Assembly: GCF_003287275.1 (NCBI RefSeq)
Contig: NZ_QEVW01000017.1
Location: 148,323 to 212,322, forward strand
DNA from: Paenibacillus taichungensis
Lineage (GTDB): Bacteria > Bacillota > Bacilli > Paenibacillales > Paenibacillaceae
DNA length: 64,000 bases
Reading direction: 5' to 3'
Made by a program: the position numbers and the translations under genes. How positions within the stretch are numbered: the stretch's first letter is position 1; each line of letters opens with the position of its first letter. Shown here piece after piece: positions 1-8,079 of this stretch. Below the pieces are notes generated by a model that was given only the letters and a program-made list of their open reading frames with translations, did no database searches and was not told the origin of the DNA.

Positions 1-1000
1 GGAATGTCGCGAACTCCGTTGTGAATCCATCAATACGTTTCTCGACAGCTGCACGAGCCGTTGCATCATTGTTTTTAACGGCTGTTACATAGTCGCTTTG
101 TGCATTCACGTGGTTGGTTACCCAAATTTTCTCGAACGCGTTGGCACCGTCATTACCGTAAATGGAAGCGATCGCTGCTTTGAAATCTGCTGTGTTTCCA
201 GCTTCAGCCGTAACCAGTGCATTGGATGCTGCTGTGCGGCCATCATATTGCTCTTGCATTTGCAGAGCCGACAGAGCGAAGTGCTCAGAAGCCAAGTGGT
301 TCAGTGCAGATCTCAGATCAGCAGCTGGTGTGTCCGCTTTGCTGTTCTCGAATTTCTCAGGCATTTGTGTTGTGATTGCAGTGGAAAGTGCTTTACTCAC
401 GTCGAACATTTCTTTGAAACCTTCACGGTAAGCTTTGTATGCATCTGTGTAGTCACCAGCGACATATTCATCAAATACTTTTTGCACGAGATCTTCATGT
501 ACTTTCAAAGCATTTTTGGCTGCTGCTTTTGGCAATTTGCCTTCCGTTGCTGTGCTCAAGAATGTAGAGAATTCTTCTACAAAACCGTTGATATTATTCT
601 GTGCCTGTTTGATTCCAGCCTGGTTACCCATTTTAGTTGCTTTCACAAGATCATCTGTATATTTGTTATGAGCGCGGAAGATCCGTTCGAATTCTTTGGC
701 TCCTGCATCACCGTAAAGGGAAGCGATTGCCGGCTGCATATCCAATGCATTTTGGTCGAGTGCTTTGTAAGCTGCGTCTGCATCTTTTGCTCCGTCATAT
801 GCCTTCGCCATTGCGGTTACTGCGAGTGCAAAGTGTTCGGATAACAGGTGATCCAGGCTCGCTCTCAGGTCCGCAGCAGGTGTATTGACACTTGCCTTCA
901 TTGTAGTCATCGGTGTCTGTGGTGCTGCAGCAGCCCCGGCAATTCCTGGCATCAATAACGTCAAGCTCAGCATGGGTGCGATAAATTTCTTCATTTTCAT
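1..1000 (-). CDS. Secreted protein with tandem 184-residue helical repeats (3' end cut by window)
   Basis: I read this gene directly. It starts at ATG 1000 behind a GAGGAGT ribosome-binding site and stays open for 333 codons to the window edge, so its C-terminus is missing. A signal peptide (residues 1 to about 26: lysines, then a hydrophobic stretch ending in an alanine run) is followed by a repeat beginning TPAADLRASLDHLLSEHFAL at residue 40. A close copy, TPAADLRSALNHLASEHFAL, begins at residue 224, so the repeat period is about 184 residues. The sequence is rich in Ala, Asp and Lys and looks like amphipathic helical bundles. Such proteins are often annotated in Paenibacillus as copper-amine-oxidase-domain proteins, but no such domain is visible in this part. 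The conserved histidine and acidic residues in SEHFAL could bind a metal; that is inference. Function unknown, probably exported. Confidence 0.8.
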   Translation of the reverse strand, partial: MKMKKFIAPMLSLTLLMPGIAGAAAAPQTPMTTMKASVNTPAADLRASLDHLLSEHFALAVTAMAKAYDGAKDADAAYKALDQNALDMQPAIASLYGDAGAKEFERIFRAHNKYTDDLVKATKMGNQAGIKQAQNNINGFVEEFSTFLSTATEGKLPKAAAKNALKVHEDLVQKVFDEYVAGDYTDAYKAYREGFKEMFDVSKALSTAITTQMPEKFENSKADTPAADLRSALNHLASEHFALSALQMQEQYDGRTAASNALVTAEAGNTADFKAAIASIYGNDGANAFEKIWVTNHVNAQSDYVTAVKNNDATARAAVEKRIDGFTTEFATF

Positions 1001-1329
1001 TACGTGTTCACTCCTCGGTTAGTTTTGTTTATCCTTTGTTTCCTCGTCGTCGTCTTCATAGGGTGTAACGCAGGGTTCTTCAATCTGGATCACCTCTCTG
1101 GGCAAAAAAAATTGCTGCCTCCGCTTAGGAAAGCCGCAAATACGCGCCACAACAAGGTTTATCTCAAATTTAAAATTTTAAAATTATAGTGATCCACTCC
1201 ATTCAGCACTGCATACATACTGTAAGTGAAGGACTTTATTTTCCTTTATTTATCATTAAAAACTTACATCCAAGGTAAACTTGAAGTACAATGAACAGAA
1301 CGATTGATTTCAATGAAGGAGGTCATCGC
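1001..1329. other. Intergenic region between two divergent genes
   Basis: This stretch holds the 5' regions of the leftward secreted protein and the rightward small membrane protein. It includes an AT-rich block near 1165-1190 with a leftward TATAAT-like element, and a possible rightward TACAAT element at 1284-1289 with only a weak -35. I see no convincing gene or RNA in it. Confidence 0.4.
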
Positions 1330-1536
1330 ATGACATTGCTGCCCTATATTTTAATTGTTGGTATTGCCCTATTCGGTGGAATTGCTACCATGATCATCGG
1401 GAATTCAAAAGCGAATCAGACCAGCAATCCCGAGTATGATCGCAGGACCAAGCAAAATCTGAGCAAACTTACTTATGTATACGTTGGTGCCATAGTTCTC
1501 GGCATAGGCGGTTTCGTCCTGTATTTAGTGAACTGA
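1330..1536 (+). CDS. Small two-helix membrane protein, 68 aa
   Basis: The reading frame is open from 1291, but the ATG at 1330 is preceded by AAGGAGG with a 7-base gap, so I place the start there (68 aa). Two hydrophobic segments (residues about 3-23 and 46-66) flank a polar charged loop (NSKANQTSNPEYDRRTKQN), which suggests a hairpin membrane protein with both ends on the same side. No family is recognised. It stands alone between two secreted-protein genes, and no terminator is obvious just downstream. The coding call rests on the strong ribosome-binding site and the membrane-protein composition. Confidence 0.65.
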   Translation: MTLLPYILIVGIALFGGIATMIIGNSKANQTSNPEYDRRTKQNLSKLTYVYVGAIVLGIGGFVLYLVN

Positions 1537-1959
1537 ATGGCCCTTACTCTCAGTCAGCAAAGTACATGTCTGAACTTTTCGAGTAATTCAAGGTTTCGTT
1601 GTACATATGGGATGGTTCGGCGAACCATTCCCCTCTCTCTTATGATGGCCAAGCGTCCAGGAAACACCCATGTATGCATTAGTTCAGAAAGAACTTCCCT
1701 GTTAAAAGAATTACCTTCCTGCGTGTATCCCTGCTCAAAATCAGCTGCAATCTCTCCCACTTCTCTCTCCTTGCTTCTCCAATATCTATAATGTGAATGC
1801 TCTCCTCTGTGAATAACAACATCCAAATGCCAAGATCCTTACACATGTTTACAAGTTGGAGATAATTCAGAATTATTCTGGATATGTTCAGTGGGTAATA
1901 TAAAGCCATAAGGACAGCAAGCCATTATAAATAACACAATTTAAAGGAGAGTTATACAC
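1537..1959. other. Intergenic region with near-palindromes
   Basis: No convincing gene. Overlapping leftward frames (1554-1826 and 1679-1909) lack good ribosome-binding sites and recognisable domains. A near-perfect inverted repeat lies at 1609-1632 (GGGATGGTTCG, one base, CGAACCATTCCC) with no T-run. A second perfect 13-base palindrome, CAGAATTATTCTG, lies at 1868-1880, upstream of the next secreted protein, and may be an operator. Confidence 0.4.
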
Positions 1960-3063
1960 ATGAAGAAAAACTTGAAGAAATCTGCAGCAACGATGATGGT
2001 ACTGGGCATGACTTTAACAGGAGCAACGGGCGTATTCGCAGGAACACAACTGGAGAAAATCTCGGCATACCTCAACCATGGAATCAGCTTCAATGTTGAC
2101 GGTGCGGCGTACTCACCGACTGATGGAAACGGCAAGAAATTGGCTCCAATCACTTACAACAATTCAACTTATCTGCCTGTACGTGCCATTGCTGATGCGC
2201 TGCATGTACCTGTATCGTATGACGGTAAAAAAGGACAGGTGATCATCGGAGAAGCACCAAGCAATCCTTCCACATTGAGCAACGTAACCTATAGTGCAGC
2301 TCAAAAAGAAGCTATTCAAAAGGCGTTTGCACAGTTCGATGGCTTCGAGACAGCATACGCTCCTCAACAGATGGTTGCAGGTGATACTTTTAAAAGTGTA
2401 GGCGCTGGCGGCGATGGAGTAAGCTTTACTTTTAACCATATGAAAGTGGATGTGTCTCCAAGAGATTATTCAGACGGTTACAATAGCAAAGACGTAAAAC
2501 TGTCCAATGGTGTCACAGCCAAGTGGTACACACCGGATCAAACGGGTATGCTCACGTTCAAACTGGATGATCGTTATGTCACAATAAGCTCACCTGACCA
2601 TAAGCTGTCTCAGGCTCAGTTGCAGCAAGTGGCTGTATCTGTGCAAAAGGTTCAAGGCAATGATCAGGGTGTTACAGGCTTTGCTGATGTGAAATATACC
2701 CAAGAGCAGTCAGCTGCCATCCGCAAAGCCTTTGCCAAATTCCAAGGATTCGAGACTGCTTACGCACCACAACACATGATTGCTGGGGATTCATTCAAAA
2801 GTGTGGCTGCTGGCGGTGATGGTGTAAACTTTGTTTTCAATCACATGAATGTCAGTGTGTCACCTAAAGACTATTCCTTCAGCTATGATGGCAAAAATGT
2901 TAAACTGCCAAACGGCGTTACCGCCAAGTGGTACACACCGGATCAAACCGACATGCTAACATTCAAACTGGATGATCGCTATGTAACCCTTAGCTCGGCA
3001 AATAATGCCTTGACTCACACACAGCTGGAGCAAATGGCTGTATCTGTGCAAAAAGTGAAATAA
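1960..3063 (+). CDS. Secreted protein: copper-amine-oxidase-N-type domain plus duplicated 124-residue module
   Basis: The ATG follows AAAGGAGA at good distance. Residues 1 to about 28 form a signal peptide (lysines, hydrophobic core, FAG cut region). Residues about 40-97 fit the small 'copper amine oxidase N-terminal' domain common in Paenibacillaceae exported proteins (ISFNVDG, YLPVRAIADAL, GQVIIG). Two copies of an unrecognised module follow, at residues 109-232 and 244-367. They share FETAYAPQ, GVTAKWYTPDQT, TFKLDDRYVT and QVAVSVQKV. The copies are very similar, which points to a recent internal duplication. No catalytic motif is visible. The N-terminal domain usually marks cell-surface or wall-associated proteins, so a role in adhesion or scaffolding is possible but unproven. 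The gene ends just before a strong terminator. Confidence 0.85.
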   Translation: MKKNLKKSAATMMVLGMTLTGATGVFAGTQLEKISAYLNHGISFNVDGAAYSPTDGNGKKLAPITYNNSTYLPVRAIADALHVPVSYDGKKGQVIIGEAPSNPSTLSNVTYSAAQKEAIQKAFAQFDGFETAYAPQQMVAGDTFKSVGAGGDGVSFTFNHMKVDVSPRDYSDGYNSKDVKLSNGVTAKWYTPDQTGMLTFKLDDRYVTISSPDHKLSQAQLQQVAVSVQKVQGNDQGVTGFADVKYTQEQSAAIRKAFAKFQGFETAYAPQHMIAGDSFKSVAAGGDGVNFVFNHMNVSVSPKDYSFSYDGKNVKLPNGVTAKWYTPDQTDMLTFKLDDRYVTLSSANNALTHTQLEQMAVSVQKVK

Positions 3064-3078
3064 AATAAAACGATATAT

Positions 3079-3134
3079 AAAACACACATCATTCTGCTCT
3101 TCCTATGAAAGCAGATTTGATGTGTGTTTTGTCT
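3079..3134. terminator. Bidirectional intrinsic terminator between convergent genes
   Basis: A perfect 13-base stem (AAAACACACATCA with TGATGTGTGTTTT, 3079-3091 and 3118-3130) encloses an inner TCTGC/GCAGA stem. Both flanks are A- or T-rich. It can end the rightward secreted-protein transcript and the leftward FGE-like transcript. Confidence 0.8.
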
Positions 3135-3218
3135 TAATTTCACTAACGACTATAGGTATCCTCAGCTGATCGAGGATGGTTCGTTTAAAATTTCTGTTGC
3201 CACTTGTCTGCAATATGA

Positions 3219-4265
3219 TCACACCGACAAACCCGCTAAACGAATCACTCTCCGATAGTTCATATAATCGATCATATCCTCCCATTCCAACTCCCCTGCA
3301 TTACCGTCACGATAGTATACGGCCGCAGCGGGTAGGAAACCGACCAACGGACCCATGCCACCACAGATCATCGCGCCACCGTCGCCACCTTTGGGCATCA
3401 TGTTCCCAGACGCATCAAGCGTAAGCTCATAGTTATAGGGATCTCCAGCAAACTGGACACCAAAAAAGTTGGGCAGCTCCAAATCATACGGACGGTCATT
3501 CTCTACTAATAGGGAAGGGTTCTGCTCTACCGATTCGTCCACAATTCCCTCCACCTCTTCGAGGCTTCCAAAATGCTTCAATTTCATCGTGTAGTCGAAG
3601 CTGTCTCCCCATGGAAATAACGTACGGCTCCCCCCTCCGTACAGATACTCCCACTCCTCTTCAGTAAGCAAACCAAAACCCGCTTTTGCTTCTTCCTCGA
3701 TTAAATATTCCAACGTCAAATCTTCATTGAACCAAAATATCTGTATTGCCTCACCTTGACGAACCAAACGAAACTCTTGATGCAGTTCATACTGATTCAG
3801 ATCGGACAGCTTAAACTTCTCCAACTCTTCTGTAAAATAGGAACTCTCTTGCGCCATCGCTTCAGCTTCCGTCACTTCAAACCAACCAAGTGGATGGTTC
3901 CTGCACTCCACCAGCATGGGAGCAATGTGTACTTCCCTGACCGGAGACATCTGGCTACTCAAAAAAGAATCCACATCCTCCACGCCATACTCACTGACGG
4001 TCTCCAGCAAATCCGCGGAAGTCTCCTCGTTCATCCCAACCTGCCAGCGATCCCAGCCAAGTGTCACCCGATCACCAGGCACAAACACAAATGTCTGCTC
4101 CTCATACGAAAATACACCTGTCTCGATTCGCTGACCGAATCGTTCAAATGTCTCCAGCCCTTCATACTTCATACCTGTGGGAAAATTTCTGAGCAAATCA
4201 CGCAGCCGCTCCTCCTTTTTCTGAGCGGACAGTCCTTCCCATACATCCCGATTCAATGGCCCCAT
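3219..4265 (-). CDS. Formylglycine-generating-enzyme (SUMF1)-like protein, probably non-catalytic
   Basis: The gene encodes 348 aa and starts at ATG 4265 behind GGTGGGGAG. The motif LLTEEEWEYLYGGG followed by LFPWGD (residues about 200-232) closely resembles the 'LPTEAEWEYAARGG...YPWGD' signature of the FGE/sulfatase-modifying-factor fold. The later LPNFFGVQF and the C-terminal YRRVIRL match the positions of that fold's NxxG and RV(I/V)R strands. The paired catalytic cysteines of true FGEs are not evident; the only C-terminal candidate is the MICGGMG segment. The first 190 residues are acidic and unassigned. It lies 68 bp downstream of an uncharacterised 562-residue protein on the same strand and is probably co-transcribed. 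A structural or binding role for the fold is inference. Confidence 0.6.
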   Translation of the reverse strand: MGPLNRDVWEGLSAQKKEERLRDLLRNFPTGMKYEGLETFERFGQRIETGVFSYEEQTFVFVPGDRVTLGWDRWQVGMNEETSADLLETVSEYGVEDVDSFLSSQMSPVREVHIAPMLVECRNHPLGWFEVTEAEAMAQESSYFTEELEKFKLSDLNQYELHQEFRLVRQGEAIQIFWFNEDLTLEYLIEEEAKAGFGLLTEEEWEYLYGGGSRTLFPWGDSFDYTMKLKHFGSLEEVEGIVDESVEQNPSLLVENDRPYDLELPNFFGVQFAGDPYNYELTLDASGNMMPKGGDGGAMICGGMGPLVGFLPAAAVYYRDGNAGELEWEDMIDYMNYRRVIRLAGLSV

Positions 4266-4333
4266 ATCTCCCCACCTTTACTTGTATCCTCATACATCAC
4301 ATCAGCCTTGAAAAGCCCCTCACGGGCATATCC

Positions 4334-6022
4334 TTACTTCCCTGCGGCCTTTAACAGTTCTAACAGTAACTCTTTCCGTTTACCATCAGCCTTGCGTGCC
4401 AGCGTTGCAAGTTTCTCTATCTTGCCCCAGATCGGATACAGCGCTCGCTCCACTTCATAGGTTTCCATTCCTTGCAGCGATTGGACCAGAAGTTCAAGCT
4501 TCTCCTCATCCTCCAGCTCTGGCTGGATCTTCAGCTTCAGGGAATCCGTAGAACAACGTAGGCAAGCAACTAAAGCAGGTACCGTGCTTTCCGTTACACC
4601 ATGTGTCTCAGCAAAGGCAACGGTGAATTTATCCTGTACCAACTGGTGCTCATCGTCCACTTCCCCCATGTAATATTCAACCAACGGGAAATACCGCTTA
4701 TCTGCCAATCCCAGTCCGAATGTTGCATAGCTGCCTGGCATACAGTTCTTTTCACCCTCTGTATCCGCATAAAATTCGAACTCTTCGATCGCTGCACGTG
4801 CATATTCTTCAAGCAGCGGACGCAGCTCTGGGTACTCCTGCGCGTTTGCGAAAAATCGATGGGTATCCGACTTCGCAAGCCCTTTAACAGGCAGATACTG
4901 CTTCACGCTGGATTTGAGCTTGATCTTGTAACTTTTGGGGAAGCCCTGCTTCAGCAAACGGGTGATAAAAGCAATGGCCTGTTCGTAGGCAGCTGCTTCT
5001 TCCTTGCGAATGATGATGGTAATGATCGAGAACACATCGTTCGCGGTGCATTCTACCTGCTCATTTTTCACATGAATATCTTCCTTGGCATAGGTTCCAC
5101 TACCTTCCGTCATCATACGCGCTGCACGGTTACTGCCAAGCTGTTTCGCCAGCTCCAGGAAGGTAAGTCCTTTCGGTTTACTGTAACTAGGCTCATAACG
5201 AAGAATCATCACGGCTGCATACAACAGGAGATCAATAGGCTGTGCCACATGCTGCCCATGCTCACTCTGAGGCTGGTCTTCCTCCAAAGAGGCACCTGGC
5301 TTAAGTGAATATACATTGGCACTGTATGCAGAAGGCTGTACATCAAAGTACCGTGGCAAAAAATGATTCTCCGCCCAAGACGTTATCGCACGAATAATAT
5401 CACCACGATGCTCCGCCAGAGCTTCCTGACGTCCTTTATTTAACTCCTGTATGCGATCATATTGCGATATAGTCCACGCTACATCCAGTTCAGGGAACAA
5501 TTTTGGATCAAGCAGGTGACGCGTCAAAAAAAAGGATTCCAACGGCTTTGTTGGATATGAACCTTTCAGTAGCTTCTGGTCTACGTATGTATGAATGCGC
5601 TCAAGCAACTGCTGCCTTTTCCCTTCGTTGATATACTCGAGCATGGTCACTTGCAGCTTTCCTTCTGTCGTTGGGAATTTCCCGCGAAAGGTAAACCGAT
5701 AGTCGATCAACGGTGTATCCGCCAGCTTGTCCAAGTTCTCTTGAACCACTTCTACAAGCTTGGGCTGGATCTCATTCCGCACCTGTTCCTCCGTAAAGGG
5801 ACCAGGATTCTTCGATTTCAATCCCTCATCCAATCCAAGATCCACACTATCTACCGTGGTCCGTCCAGGTCTGTAATCCAGCAAAATATCATTAAAGATC
5901 CCCGTTTGTAGTGTTGTTCTCTTCACAGCCTTTTCCAGGTCATCCCGCTTCAACTGTTCACTAAACCATTCTTCAATGACCTCAATCATCTCTTCCATTG
6001 CCTGATCATAGAGTGTACTCAT
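4334..6022 (-). CDS. Uncharacterised cytoplasmic protein, 562 aa (possibly DUF6138-like)
   Basis: This long, highly charged open frame has no signal peptide or membrane segment. It carries helical acidic and basic stretches (for example residues 1-30 and the C-terminal LARKADGKRKELLLELLKAA). No catalytic signature is recognised. The size and composition recall the Firmicutes family DUF6138, but that is recollection and not a search result. Codon use looks like that of its neighbours, with no sign of decay. It is followed on the same strand by the FGE-like gene, which suggests a two-gene unit. The upstream region holds no obvious strong promoter. Confidence 0.7.
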   Translation of the reverse strand: MSTLYDQAMEEMIEVIEEWFSEQLKRDDLEKAVKRTTLQTGIFNDILLDYRPGRTTVDSVDLGLDEGLKSKNPGPFTEEQVRNEIQPKLVEVVQENLDKLADTPLIDYRFTFRGKFPTTEGKLQVTMLEYINEGKRQQLLERIHTYVDQKLLKGSYPTKPLESFFLTRHLLDPKLFPELDVAWTISQYDRIQELNKGRQEALAEHRGDIIRAITSWAENHFLPRYFDVQPSAYSANVYSLKPGASLEEDQPQSEHGQHVAQPIDLLLYAAVMILRYEPSYSKPKGLTFLELAKQLGSNRAARMMTEGSGTYAKEDIHVKNEQVECTANDVFSIITIIIRKEEAAAYEQAIAFITRLLKQGFPKSYKIKLKSSVKQYLPVKGLAKSDTHRFFANAQEYPELRPLLEEYARAAIEEFEFYADTEGEKNCMPGSYATFGLGLADKRYFPLVEYYMGEVDDEHQLVQDKFTVAFAETHGVTESTVPALVACLRCSTDSLKLKIQPELEDEEKLELLVQSLQGMETYEVERALYPIWGKIEKLATLARKADGKRKELLLELLKAAGK

Positions 6023-6327
6023 GCTTCGACCGCCTTCCCATTTATCAGATCATTCCTCAAACCATCTATGCTAAAAATACGTATTGACGTTCGTATATTA
6101 CCTATTATCTTACTCTCTCACGCATCTGTGAAACAATAAGTCTTACGCACGGTTGTATTCCTAGAAAATTAATGGATAAACCCTTCCGCACGTGTCTATG
6201 CATCCCCGCACACCAAACAAAAACACCGGATTCAGGCGGTTTCACGCCCAAATCCGGTGTATTCACGAAAGAGTTCTTCTTTCTTTTATTACTTTAGTAT
6301 GATTCATCTCGTGAATCATTCATGGTA
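6023..6327. other. Intergenic region upstream of the DUF gene
   Basis: This contains the terminator of the solute-binding-protein gene (6215-6260) and otherwise AT-rich sequence that presumably holds the promoter of the 4334-6022 gene. I see no gene or structured RNA. Confidence 0.4.
6215..6260 (-). terminator. Terminator after the solute-binding lipoprotein gene
   Basis: Read leftward, ACACCGGATT pairs with AATCCGGTGT and is followed by TTTTTGTTT. Confidence 0.8.
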
Positions 6328-7980
6328 TTAATTAACTGTTTTGAACCATTCATTGACTTCCGTTGTGATTTGGTCGCCGCCCATGGATTTCCATTTTGTC
6401 ACGAACGCGTCAAATTCATCGATGCCGACCTGACCGTAAATGATTTTGCTGAACGTATCTTTCTCCAGCTTGTCGAGCGCATCTTTCTTCATCTTCATCG
6501 TATCCGTAGGTGCACCCGTAAATTTGTTCTTGATTGCATCATCCTTATGAGCTACCACGACTTGTGCCGCAGCGAATACTTCAGGTTTGTTGGCAATTTT
6601 CGTATTTTTTTCAAATGGTGTTTCAGGCTCCTTGCCTGTAGCAAGTTCTGCCAACGTATCCATCATCAGGTTTGGAATCCGTGCACCGTCATACGTAATT
6701 GTGTACTTGAGGGGGGATACCCCATCTTTCACTTCAGCCTCACCAAGCACTTTGCCATCTACAATATCAAAGTCATATCCTTGGGCAAAGCCATGTTCAA
6801 ACTCCCCGCCCACTTCTGGATTAGCGAAGTTATCGAACAAATAATTTTGATACGTGAAGAAAATTTCTGGGTTTACCATATCCTTATTGATCAACACAAC
6901 CCCGTTACTTGCACCCGAACCGTGGTGATGGCTTTCGCCAGTTGGTCCAGTTGGCAGGGCGATTGCTTTGTAGGTAGCGCCGTCCACATTTTTCTTCACA
7001 TCATCGATTGGCCAGTTCGGCATCCAGTGTGGTCCGACAATGATTCCCGCTTTGCCTGCTGTAAACAGTTCGGCAGCCTTGATCTCGTCATATACGCCAG
7101 CTTCCTTCGGCAGATAACCTTTGGACAACCATTCTTTCATCGTTGCAAGTCCTTCTTTTACACCTGGTTGAACCGAGCCGTATTCCAGTGTTCCTTCTGC
7201 ATTCAGATTCCACTGTCCTGGCATCGTGTTATACATTCCGAAGATCCAGCCAGATTCAGTCATCCAGGTATTGAGGGCATTTTTCATGCCAACCGTCAGA
7301 CCGTACGTATCTTTCTTACCGTTGCCATCCGGGTCCTGATTCGTAAAGGCATCCATCACCGTCACGAGCTCATCGATCGTTTTAGGTTCTTCCAGTCCCA
7401 GCTTCTTCAGCCAGTCTTCACGGATAAACATGACCGGGTCGCCATTGTAGGCATAGTCGAAGATCGGAATACCATAGCGTTTGCCTTCATACATGTACGG
7501 GTACCACTCTTCCGGTGCGGATTCAGCAGCCCCTTTCCATGTGTCGGATGCATACTTGTCGAACAATTCACCTGCATCGGCGAATTTACCCGATTCAATC
7601 AACTCACGCACCAGATTGTAGTCACCACGGATGGAGACGATATCCGGCAGCTCTTCGTTAGCCGACAGGGAGAGACGAAGCTTCGTGTAAAAAGCATCAT
7701 TGGTCACGGACACAGCCCAAGGTGTAGTCAGGTCGATGCCCAGACGCTCTTTGGCCCATTTGGTATGCACGTTGTTCTGTGCAGTCTCTCCGTTCTTGAA
7801 CTTTGTATCATCATTCCAGGCTCGCAAATAGCTCATCTGAACCGCAGGTTCATACTTGCCGTCTTGCAGCGCAAGTGGCGCAGCCGCTTCCTTGGATGGT
7901 TCTTCCTTTGCCCCCGAACTGCATGCCGTTACGGCAACCATCGTCAGTGCAAGCAATGCAGTCATCATTTTTCTATACAT
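6328..7980 (-). CDS. Extracellular solute-binding lipoprotein for oligosaccharide ABC transport
   Basis: The frame extends to a TTG at 7995, but GAGGAGGGG directly precedes ATG 7980, so the protein is 550 aa. A lipoprotein signal (MYRKMMTALLALTMVAVTAC) ends with the lipobox cysteine at residue 20. The rest fits the large LipO/YtcQ-type family-1 binding proteins that serve LplB/YtcP-type permeases (PDIVSIRGDY, GKRYGIPIFDYA, FIREDWLKKLGLEEPKTIDEL). It lies directly downstream of the YesM/YesN-like sensor pair on the same strand and opposite its probable permeases at 11667-13523. No ATPase is encoded here; such systems share a general MsmX-type ATPase, which is family knowledge. The substrate cannot be read from the sequence; a plant or host oligosaccharide is likely. 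Confidence 0.9.
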   Translation of the reverse strand: MYRKMMTALLALTMVAVTACSSGAKEEPSKEAAAPLALQDGKYEPAVQMSYLRAWNDDTKFKNGETAQNNVHTKWAKERLGIDLTTPWAVSVTNDAFYTKLRLSLSANEELPDIVSIRGDYNLVRELIESGKFADAGELFDKYASDTWKGAAESAPEEWYPYMYEGKRYGIPIFDYAYNGDPVMFIREDWLKKLGLEEPKTIDELVTVMDAFTNQDPDGNGKKDTYGLTVGMKNALNTWMTESGWIFGMYNTMPGQWNLNAEGTLEYGSVQPGVKEGLATMKEWLSKGYLPKEAGVYDEIKAAELFTAGKAGIIVGPHWMPNWPIDDVKKNVDGATYKAIALPTGPTGESHHHGSGASNGVVLINKDMVNPEIFFTYQNYLFDNFANPEVGGEFEHGFAQGYDFDIVDGKVLGEAEVKDGVSPLKYTITYDGARIPNLMMDTLAELATGKEPETPFEKNTKIANKPEVFAAAQVVVAHKDDAIKNKFTGAPTDTMKMKKDALDKLEKDTFSKIIYGQVGIDEFDAFVTKWKSMGGDQITTEVNEWFKTVN

Positions 7981-8079
7981 GAAACCCCTCCTCAATCACT
8001 TTGAATGCCCTTACATGAAAAGGATAGTGCAGCCGGGGAAGCAAACATATATCACAATTTCAATGTTCATATTGATTTG

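Noticed and set aside
98..844. 248-codon plus-strand frame rich in Cys and Phe
   Set aside because: Antisense to the secreted repeat protein at 1-1000, which has a start, signal peptide and clear repeats.
1554..1909. Two overlapping minus-strand frames of 90 and 76 codons
   Set aside because: No ribosome-binding site at their starts, no recognisable domain, and they span a palindrome.
6322..8004. 560-codon open frame on the plus strand
   Set aside because: Antisense to the solute-binding lipoprotein, whose lipobox and family motifs are unambiguous.
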